Under the pieces are notes generated by a model that worked only from the letters and a program-made list of their open reading frames with translations, was not told the DNA's origin and searched no databases. A stretch of DNA of 64,000 nucleotides from CAYUMU01 sp964445985 (GTDB taxonomy: Bacteria; Planctomycetota; Planctomycetia; Pirellulales; S012-138). Positions 57,111 through 64,000 of the stretch are shown piece after piece. A program made the position numbers and the translations under genes. Position 1 is the first letter of the stretch. Every line of letters starts with the position of its first letter. The stretch covers positions 1-64,000 of the forward strand of contig CAYUMU010000020.1 of NCBI GenBank assembly GCA_964445985.1. The letters run 5' to 3'.

Positions 57111-58318
57111 AGACGCCGTTGGCGTGGCGTAACCTGAGCCATGAAACTTCGCGCACGGCGGTGGGCGTGGGAGGCGTGGCGTTTGCGTGCGTGTTGGTGC
57201 TGATGCAATTGGGCTTTTTGGGCTCGGTGCAAAAGACGGCAACCAACGTGTACAGCGCCCTCGATTTCGACTTGCTGTTGTCGTCTCCCGAGTACCTGCA
57301 TTTTGCCGAAGCGCAATCGTTCCCGATGGCGCGGTTGCGACAGGCGCAGTCCACACCCGGGGTGGCGTCGGCCAACCCGCTGCGCGTGAGCGGCAATCGT
57401 TGGCGTAACCCGCGGAGTGAACCGCCGCACGGTGGCACCACCCGCGCGATTCTGGTGCTGGGAGTCGATCCCCACGATCATGTTTTTAGCCGGGAATCGA
57501 TTTCGCGGGAGCTGCCGCGACTAACCCGCGAGGACTTTGTGCTGGTGGATCGCACCTCGCGGGCAGAATTCGGCCCGGCCGAGGGATTAACATTTGGGGA
57601 GGCCGATATTGGCCAGGAAACCGAAGTTGGCGGGCGCCGCATTCGAATCGTGGGGACGTTTGAACTGGGTTCGGGGCTGGCGGCCGATGGCGCGATGATT
57701 ATCAACGCCGACGGCTTTGTGAGAATCACCCCCGGCGCCTCGCTGCAACAAACCTCGCTCGGATTGATCAAGTTGAAAGTTGCCGAAGGCGAAGCCGATT
57801 CGCCCCAAGCGCTCGAAGCCTTGCGGGAAGCCACGGCCGAAGCCTTGCGGCAAACGCTGCAGGGCTATTCCGACGTGGAGGTGCTCACGCGGACCCAGGC
57901 CCTGGAGCGAGAAATGAAGTACTGGGTGCAGGGCACGTCGGTGGGCGTGATCTTTACCTTCGGCGCCATCCTGGGCACGATCGTGGGATTGGCGATCGTG
58001 TATCAGGTACTCGAAGCCGACATCACCCGGCATCTGAAGGAATACGCCACCATGAAGGCGATGGGCTTCAACTACGTCAACTTGCTGACCATCATCCTCA
58101 AGCAATCGCTGGTGCTGGCGGTGCTGGGCTATGGGGTGGGCATGCTGATGACCGCCTACCTGGGATACCCGGTAACCTCATGGCTCTCGGGATTGCCCAT
58201 TGAGGTGGACCAGCGGCAGGCGATAGGCGTGTTTTTCGGCAGCATTGTGGTTTGTGCCCTGTCGGGAATCGCGGCTTCGCGGAAGCTGCGTTCCGCTGAA
58301 CCGGCCGATCTGTTCTAG
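57107..58318 (+). CDS. DevC-type ABC transporter permease (first)
   Basis: 403 aa. MacB/FtsX-like architecture: one N-terminal helix (VGGVAFACVLVLMQLGFLGS), a periplasmic domain of about 230 residues, then three C-terminal helices from about residue 278. The pattern FGAILGTIVGLAIVYQVLEA is characteristic of DevC. With DevB and an ATPase it would export lipids or glycolipids. Starts inside the adaptor stop codon. A second permease follows 27 bp downstream. Confidence 0.92.
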   Translation: MKTPLAWRNLSHETSRTAVGVGGVAFACVLVLMQLGFLGSVQKTATNVYSALDFDLLLSSPEYLHFAEAQSFPMARLRQAQSTPGVASANPLRVSGNRWRNPRSEPPHGGTTRAILVLGVDPHDHVFSRESISRELPRLTREDFVLVDRTSRAEFGPAEGLTFGEADIGQETEVGGRRIRIVGTFELGSGLAADGAMIINADGFVRITPGASLQQTSLGLIKLKVAEGEADSPQALEALREATAEALRQTLQGYSDVEVLTRTQALEREMKYWVQGTSVGVIFTFGAILGTIVGLAIVYQVLEADITRHLKEYATMKAMGFNYVNLLTIILKQSLVLAVLGYGVGMLMTAYLGYPVTSWLSGLPIEVDQRQAIGVFFGSIVVCALSGIAASRKLRSAEPADLF

Positions 58319-58345
58319 CCAGCAGGGAAGGAGAGGCAGGAAACG

Positions 58346-59521
58346 ATGTTCTTCCAAGCCTTGCCGCTGGTGGCGCGCAACCTGGTACATCATCGCGCGC
58401 GGCTGCTGCTATCCATTTTGGGAATTGGCTTTGCCGTGGTGCTGATGTTCATGCAGATTGGCTTTCGCAACGCCCTGTTCGATAGCACCGTGCAATTGGT
58501 TCGCGAGCTCGATGCCGACTTGATCTTGTTCAGTAAGGGCAAGTACGCGCTGACCGTCACGCAGCGGTTCCCACGCGCCCGCGTGTTGCAGGCGGCGAGC
58601 GACGCGGGTGTGCGGGGGGCTTATCCGTTGTATGTCGATGCGTATGGAGCGACCTGGAAACGAAGCGGACCCCGGGTGAGTCGGTACATTCGCGTCCTGG
58701 CGTTCTCCCTGACCGACCCCATCTTTGTCGACGAAGATATTCGTAGCCAACTGGCAAAACTGCGCGAACCCAACACCGCCCTGATCGACCGGATGTCGAA
58801 GCGCGGGTTGTACGGGATCCCCACCAACAACGACGACCTGGCTGGACTGCCGGTGGAACTTGGCGGGCACGAATTGCGAATCGTGGGAACGTTTTCGCTG
58901 GGGACCGATTTTGGAACCGACGGCAATTTGCTCATGAGCGAGGTAAACTACGCCAAGTTCTTTGCCCGCCCCGGTCGCGGCGACCCGCTGGCCGAGGTGG
59001 ACCTGGGCGTAATTCAATTGGATGACCCCAGCCAGGCGCTGGCAGTGAAAGAGCGGCTGGCGGCCGTCTTGCCAGACGATACGCGCGTGCTCACCAAGCA
59101 GGAATTTATCGATCGTGAGATTGCCTTCTGGCAGGCCAGCACGCCGATCGGCTACATCTTTTTTGTGGGCCTGATGATGGGCTGGATCGTGGGCTTTGTG
59201 ATCTGCTATCAGATCATTTCTCGCGATATCTCCGACCACTTGGGCGAATATGCCACGCTCAAGGCCATGGGTTACCGGCAGAGCTTTTTCGCCGGCGTGA
59301 TCTTCTGGCAATCGGTCTGCTTGTCGGTCGTTAGTTTTCTGCCAGGGCTGATCGTGAGCCTGGGAATGTATTACGCCCTGAGCGAGTGGACCGGGCTACT
59401 GATGGAATTGACTTTCCCGAGGGCCATGCTGGTGTTCTGTCTCACGCTGCTGCTGTGCTTTGCCTCGGGTGGCTGGGCGATACGAGGTTTGATCCAATCC
59501 GACCCCGCCAAGCTGTTCTAA
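58346..59521 (+). CDS. DevC-type ABC transporter permease (second)
   Basis: 391 aa, preceded by GGAAGGAG-like and GCAGGAAA sequences. Same layout as the first permease: an N-terminal helix (LLLSILGIGFAVVLMFMQIG), a large outer domain and three helices at the end (GYIFFVGLMMGWIVGFVICY). The two are clearly related but not identical, so the membrane pore may be a heterodimer. No ATPase gene (DevA type) follows; the next gene is on the other strand and overlaps the stop by three or four bases. Confidence 0.92.
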   Translation: MFFQALPLVARNLVHHRARLLLSILGIGFAVVLMFMQIGFRNALFDSTVQLVRELDADLILFSKGKYALTVTQRFPRARVLQAASDAGVRGAYPLYVDAYGATWKRSGPRVSRYIRVLAFSLTDPIFVDEDIRSQLAKLREPNTALIDRMSKRGLYGIPTNNDDLAGLPVELGGHELRIVGTFSLGTDFGTDGNLLMSEVNYAKFFARPGRGDPLAEVDLGVIQLDDPSQALAVKERLAAVLPDDTRVLTKQEFIDREIAFWQASTPIGYIFFVGLMMGWIVGFVICYQIISRDISDHLGEYATLKAMGYRQSFFAGVIFWQSVCLSVVSFLPGLIVSLGMYYALSEWTGLLMELTFPRAMLVFCLTLLLCFASGGWAIRGLIQSDPAKLF

Positions 59522-60285
59522 GCGACAGTTCCGTTCAGCGGGTTTTGCGCCAGGTGCGCTCGGAGTTCGGCCAGCACCAACTCGCCACGCGTGAACGTGC
59601 TCACATGGTTGGCGCGGGGGATGATCGCCAGGCGGGCCGTGGGCACTTTTGCCACACACTCCCGCACGCGAGGCAAGCGAATGTCGCGTTCGCCGCAATA
59701 AAACAGGCAGGGCATCGTGAGCCGCTCCAGCACGCCCTCGGGGGGCCAACGCTGTTGGACGGAGGCGGCCAAGGCAATCAGGTCATTATCGACGGTTCGC
59801 GCCCTGGCTTCGCGCGGGAACCTTTCGCCGACCACGGTTTCCAGCGCCAGAATAAAGGCCGCGGGATCGCTGCCGTCGATGCCGATGAACGCCTGCCACG
59901 AATCTTCTGGCAGTGGATGCACGCCACCCACCGCCAAGGTTGCGATTCGTTGCGGCGCATGCAGCGCCAGGCCAAAGCCAATCCATCCGCCCATCGAATA
60001 GCCGCAATAGTGGGCGCGGTCGATGCCTTCTTGATCGAGGACGGCCGTGACATCGGCCGCTCGATGTCGCAGCGCGTAGGCTTCGGCGTGGTGGGGTTTA
60101 TCGCTATGGCCGTGACCCCGGGCATCGATACAAATCACGCGGTAATCGACCGCAAGCTGTTCCACGTAACCATAAAATTGCCAGGAACGGAGGTCCGAGG
60201 CAAATCCATGCTGCAGCACCACCACCGGGCCGGCGCCGTAAGCCTGATAATGAATGCGGATACCGTGATTGTCGGCAAAGGGCAT
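59518..60285 (-). CDS. alpha/beta hydrolase
   Basis: 255 aa from the ATG at 60285 (GGGGAG eight bases upstream). The oxyanion region VVLQHGFASDLRSW near residue 23, the nucleophile elbow GYSMGG near residue 90, an Asp in YCGERDIRLP near 206 and the catalytic His in RANHVSTF near 231 form a full triad. It is cytoplasmic, with an unknown substrate. The stop overlaps the stop of the second DevC permease (tail to tail). Confidence 0.92.
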   Translation of the reverse strand: MPFADNHGIRIHYQAYGAGPVVVLQHGFASDLRSWQFYGYVEQLAVDYRVICIDARGHGHSDKPHHAEAYALRHRAADVTAVLDQEGIDRAHYCGYSMGGWIGFGLALHAPQRIATLAVGGVHPLPEDSWQAFIGIDGSDPAAFILALETVVGERFPREARARTVDNDLIALAASVQQRWPPEGVLERLTMPCLFYCGERDIRLPRVRECVAKVPTARLAIIPRANHVSTFTRGELVLAELRAHLAQNPLNGTVA

Positions 60286-60359
60286 GGGCGTACTCCCCGG
60301 CGCGGCCAAGAGCCGCGCGCTGTGGGGAAGGCAGTTTGCGCTAAGGTTGCAAAAAAACT

Positions 60360-63300
60360 CTATTGGGCAAAGGCGGGAATCGCGAGCAGGAGCAAACGCC
60401 GGTCGCTGGTCGCCACGGCAATCTCTTTGCCGTCGGGCGAATAAGCCACCGAATAAGCAGCGGGGGCAGGCAATTGCACATGATAGAGCAAGTTGCCATC
60501 GGCCGCATTCCAGATGAACAATTTGCCACTTTGATCGACGGTGGCAAACCGGTTGCCGGCTTTTTGATGGGCCATGTCTAGCACGGCCGCACTGTGGCCA
60601 CGGCCTGTCCGAATCAGCGTGGCGGGCTCGCTAACTTTCAGTTTGTCCCAAACTTGCCAGAGGCCCACGGTATGACCGGCCAGCAGATAGCGATGATTGG
60701 GCGCCCAGGCCACCGCGTAGCAGGTCCCCATATTTTCGTCAGGCTGCCATTCACTGAGAGCCTTGCCTTGGAAATCCCAGTGGCGGAAGACGCCGTCGGC
60801 GGCCGCGGTCACAAAGTCGCTGCCTTCGCCGCGACAAGTCACGGCCTGCACCGCGGACCCTTGATGTTCGCAGCGAGCCGATTCCGTGCCCGTGGCCAGA
60901 TCCCACACGCGGGCCGTGCCGTCGGCCGAAGCGGAGATCAATTGCTTGCCATTGGCGCTATAAGCCAGGTCAAACACCTGACGCTCGTGCCCAGAAAGCA
61001 CCTGAACCACGGGAGCGGTGGCGGCAAACCAGCGCTTGGCCGTGCGATCGAGCGCCGTGCTGTAAAACTCACCATCGGCGGCAAAGGCCAAGGCCACGAT
61101 GGCTGCCGTATGGCCGGTGCATTGCTGCGTAACATCCAGTTTTCCGGCGTCTGACAGGTGAAGGTTCACGATGCCGCCCTGGTCGTCTCCGACCAGAATG
61201 CGCGAGGCGTTGTCATCGAGCGCGACCGCGCGTAATTTTTGCGGCGATTGCCAGGTAGCTCCCGGCTGGCCCGTGGCGGCCTCCCATAACTGGAGCTTGC
61301 CTTCGTCGTTTACCGCGGCCAACGTCTGGCCGTCGCCGCTAACGGCGATCCCCGTCGCAGGTGATTTGCCCCAGGGCAACCGTTGCTGCTGCTTGAGATC
61401 TTCCACGCTCCACAGGGCGACATGGCCATCTTCGCCCGCCGAAAATGCCTGTTCGCCCGAGGGACTGATCGCCAGCGAACGAACCGCGCCGGCATGGGCA
61501 ACCGCCGCCTGATTCACCGCGGAAATATGGGTACGCAGGGCCTTGTCGGTACTGCCGCTAAAAATGGCGCGGCCGTCGGCGGTGGCCGCCACGGCGAGCA
61601 GACCGGCAGTGTGCCCTGGGAAGGTTTCGATCAACCGGGGATGGCCCGGCTCCAGCTTCAGGTCGAAGACCCGCACCAGCGGATCGTCGGTAGCCGTCAC
61701 CAGGCGTTCGCCCGCGGCGGTGAGCTCCAACGAACGGATGCCTGCGGGAAGCGTGAGCTCCCAGAGGGGCTTGGCGTCGGCGGTCGTCCAGGCTCGAGCA
61801 ATCTTGTCAGCGCCGCCGGCGACGAGGGTGGCGCCGTCGGGGCTCAAGCTTAACGCCTGCACGGCCGCGGCGCTGCCCGCAAATGAATGCTTTGGCATGC
61901 CTGCCTCGAGTTCCCACTGGCGAACGGTTTTATCCGCGCCGGCCGAATACAGGAGTTTATCGTCGGGCGAAACCGCAAGCGCCGACACCGCGCCGGCATG
62001 ACCGAGAAGCACTTGTTGCAAGCTCAGCGGAACCACGCGAAGTTTGCCATCGGCGCCCGCCACCAGCAGTTGGTTAGCCACGGAATGCGGGGCGATTCCC
62101 GCGCTCGTGACCGGCAACGCCACGCTTTCACCCAGCAGGGGATTGGCCGTGAGGTGTGCCTCGTAGAAGCGAAGTTTGTTGTCGGCCGCGCTCACGCCGA
62201 GGCGTTTTCCGCCGTCAACATAAGAGATCGCGGTTACGGGAGAGCCCACCGCGAGCTTCTTGATGAGGCTGGTGTCGGCGAGCTTCCACAGCAGGACCTC
62301 GGCCGATTTTCGCGTGGGATCGCCACCCGCGGCCAGTTGGTCGCCCGCCGGCGAGATGCTCACATAGGCCAAGGGGGTGTCGCCACTGCTGAAGGTTTGC
62401 AAAAGCTTGCCTTCCAGATCCCACCGCTTGGCCAACTTGTCCTCGCCCACGGTAACCAACGACTTGCCATCGGCCGCCACATCGAGCGCGTGGGCTCCGC
62501 CAACGTGAGCCACCACCATGCGCTCGGCCGCCAGGGGAAAGCGGCGGAGGGTCTTGTCGGCGCCCACGGTCACCAGCCAGCGCCCATCGTGGGAAATCGC
62601 CGAGTCGGGGACGGCGCCGGTATGTCCTGCAAAGTACTGGAGCTCTTTGCCCAGGGTCAGATCGAACGTGCGACTGATGGCATCGTCTCCGCTGACCGCC
62701 ACGCGGTTCCCATCAGGCGAAATCGAGAGCGAACGCACCACCGCCGGCTGGGGCAACGCGTGAACCGCCTTGGCGTCCGCCAGATTCCACACGCGAACCT
62801 GTTTGTCGTTGCCGGCGGCCACCACCAGGGCAGGCTTCTCGGCAAAGGCCACCGCCGTAACGGCATCGGCCGAACCAGCAAAAGTTCTGGCCACGCTGCC
62901 ATCGGCCAGATTCCAGAGCCGCACCGTCTTGTCCGCACCGCCCGAGAGAAGCTGGCCGTCGGGCAAAAACGTGACGCAATTGACCGCGCCCTGGTGACCG
63001 GTGAGCACCTGTCGCAAAGCCGTGGTGGTGAAACACAATTGTTGGTCTTTATCGGCCAGGGCCAGCGTATTGCTGCCAGCGAGCGGGGCGAATGCGCCCT
63101 CCTTCGCGAGGCCGGCCAGCGATTCTTGCAGCTTGCCAGTCGCGGGATCCACCAATAGCAGTTGCCCATTCGCCAGCGATGCCGCGAGGTCGATCCGGGG
63201 CGCGCCCGCGGCGGCACTGGTTACCGAGCGAAACACCAACTGTTGGCAGGCGGCCGGCGTGGCGATCTTTTGCAGTTGCTTTCCGTCTGCCGCGTTCCAC

Positions 63301-64000
63301 ACGAAGATAGCGTTATCGTCGCCCCCCGCCGCGATCTGTCCGGCCGCATTGGCGACAACCGACCGCAAGGCCTTGGCGGCGCCGTCCAGTTTGCGAACTT
63401 CCTTACCGGTGTTGTCCCACAGCCGAGCCAGGTGGTCTTCGCCCACGCTGACCAGTTGTGGCGAATTGGGCAACATCGCCAACGCGGTGACCGGCCCCGT
63501 GTGGGCTTCGATGGCGGTCATCTCTTCAGTTAAGGCGGCGGGCCTGGTAGCCTCCAGGCCCGATTTTTCGGAGTATTTCCAATAACGCAGCGCGCCGTCG
63601 GCGTGGCCGGTGGCCAACCAGGGCTCGGCGGCGTGTATTGCCAGGCAGGTGATGGGCGAGCCGGTTGCTTGCGGTTTGCCACTTGGCTTGGCCGTGGCCA
63701 CATCCCAGGCTTGCAAGTTTCCTTCGGCATCGCCGGTCAGCAGTTGTTTGCCGCCGGGGGCGAAGGCCAATGCCGAAATCAATGCTTTGGCCACGGGAAG
63801 CTTGGTCGGCGCCAGTTTGGGAGCGATTTTCTTGGGGGGAGCGGCTTGCTCTTTCGCAGCTTTCCGCGGGGTAGCGAAGTACTCTTGGACCGGCTCGGTC
63901 TTGTAAAGTTGCAACGTGCCATCGGCGGCGACCACGGCCACCGCGCTGCCATCGGCAGCCGACGCGATCGCGCGGATCGCCGATTTTTGCGGCGAATTGT
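60360..64000 (-). CDS. giant WD40-repeat protein (5' end beyond window)
   Basis: At least 1,213 residues in the window, with no stop between 63942 and the edge, so the start lies outside; the GTG at 63941 is not the true start. The protein is a row of about twenty or more WD40-type blades, each ending in patterns such as SGGADKTVRLWNLADG and SAGADKTVRQWELEAG, with spacers of about 40 residues. It probably forms two or more beta-propellers and acts as a protein-binding scaffold. Many planctomycete WD40 proteins are fused to cytochrome or kinase domains; the unseen N-terminus may carry one. The visible end has no further domain. Confidence 0.93.
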   Translation of the reverse strand, partial: NSPQKSAIRAIASAADGSAVAVVAADGTLQLYKTEPVQEYFATPRKAAKEQAAPPKKIAPKLAPTKLPVAKALISALAFAPGGKQLLTGDAEGNLQAWDVATAKPSGKPQATGSPITCLAIHAAEPWLATGHADGALRYWKYSEKSGLEATRPAALTEEMTAIEAHTGPVTALAMLPNSPQLVSVGEDHLARLWDNTGKEVRKLDGAAKALRSVVANAAGQIAAGGDDNAIFVWNAADGKQLQKIATPAACQQLVFRSVTSAAAGAPRIDLAASLANGQLLLVDPATGKLQESLAGLAKEGAFAPLAGSNTLALADKDQQLCFTTTALRQVLTGHQGAVNCVTFLPDGQLLSGGADKTVRLWNLADGSVARTFAGSADAVTAVAFAEKPALVVAAGNDKQVRVWNLADAKAVHALPQPAVVRSLSISPDGNRVAVSGDDAISRTFDLTLGKELQYFAGHTGAVPDSAISHDGRWLVTVGADKTLRRFPLAAERMVVAHVGGAHALDVAADGKSLVTVGEDKLAKRWDLEGKLLQTFSSGDTPLAYVSISPAGDQLAAGGDPTRKSAEVLLWKLADTSLIKKLAVGSPVTAISYVDGGKRLGVSAADNKLRFYEAHLTANPLLGESVALPVTSAGIAPHSVANQLLVAGADGKLRVVPLSLQQVLLGHAGAVSALAVSPDDKLLYSAGADKTVRQWELEAGMPKHSFAGSAAAVQALSLSPDGATLVAGGADKIARAWTTADAKPLWELTLPAGIRSLELTAAGERLVTATDDPLVRVFDLKLEPGHPRLIETFPGHTAGLLAVAATADGRAIFSGSTDKALRTHISAVNQAAVAHAGAVRSLAISPSGEQAFSAGEDGHVALWSVEDLKQQQRLPWGKSPATGIAVSGDGQTLAAVNDEGKLQLWEAATGQPGATWQSPQKLRAVALDDNASRILVGDDQGGIVNLHLSDAGKLDVTQQCTGHTAAIVALAFAADGEFYSTALDRTAKRWFAATAPVVQVLSGHERQVFDLAYSANGKQLISASADGTARVWDLATGTESARCEHQGSAVQAVTCRGEGSDFVTAAADGVFRHWDFQGKALSEWQPDENMGTCYAVAWAPNHRYLLAGHTVGLWQVWDKLKVSEPATLIRTGRGHSAAVLDMAHQKAGNRFATVDQSGKLFIWNAADGNLLYHVQLPAPAAYSVAYSPDGKEIAVATSDRRLLLLAIPAFAQ

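Noticed and set aside
61887..63158. 423-residue plus-strand frame
   Set aside because: Antisense to the WD40 gene, whose repeats are unmistakable.

Overview
The window looks like a chromosomal segment of a planctomycete, most likely of the order Pirellulales. The evidence is the GC-rich sequence and a gene set typical of that group: several DUF1501 proteins with twin-arginine signals, a DUF1549/DUF1553 protein, planctomycete-type cytochrome c (PSCyt1-like) domains, a sulfatase remnant, cysteine-rich secreted proteins and a very large WD40 protein. No prophage, insertion sequence, integrase, CRISPR array or rRNA operon was seen. One tRNA gene, tRNA-Thr(CGT), is present. The taxonomic call is inference from gene families, not from a marker phylogeny.

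Layout. 0-4 kb: the end of an unknown gene, a long-form NfeD protein with an overlapping short FlgM-like protein, and a YifB/ComM-type AAA ATPase. 4.8-8.7 kb: a DUF1549/DUF1553 cytochrome-like protein with a DUF1501 partner. 9-11.4 kb: a two-TM TrkA-N protein ending in a RyR-like domain, followed by a stand-alone RyR-domain protein. 11.5-16.4 kb: a minus-strand anti-sigma-like membrane protein, an orphan NarL/LuxR response regulator behind a strikingly structured leader, and an enolase-superfamily enzyme. 16.6-20.6 kb: a DUF2293 protein and a feoA-feoA-feoB ferrous iron operon with a possible Fur-type operator. 20.7-28.5 kb: a large secreted repeat-containing protein, an SDR oxidoreductase, PilT-type ATPase, aspS and clpS.

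28.7-41.5 kb: M20 peptidase, GlcD-like oxidase, a lone PD-(D/E)XK-type gene, a double-cytochrome secreted protein, an orphan TPP-binding subunit, a secreted STN-like protein, a DUF1501 gene followed by a 3'-truncated sulfatase that runs into truA, and a third DUF1501 gene. 41.5-46.6 kb: an SNF2-family helicase with a small upstream partner, a GAF-SpoIIE phosphatase and a membrane protein, all on the minus strand. 46.9-55.5 kb: two Cys-rich secreted proteins, tRNA-Thr, a TIGR01777-type epimerase, a DUF4139 protein, a sodium:solute symporter and a thioesterase. 55.9-64 kb: a DevB/DevC/DevC-like export set without its ATPase, an alpha/beta hydrolase, and a WD40 protein that leaves the window.

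The main candidates for something undescribed are: the RyR/TrkA-N pair (9089-11413); the possible three-way-junction leader RNA upstream of the orphan response regulator (14383-14468); the feo operator and hairpin elements; the sulfatase/truA deletion junction; and families of dispersed intergenic repeats. All are sequence-reading inferences and none has been tested by search or folding software.
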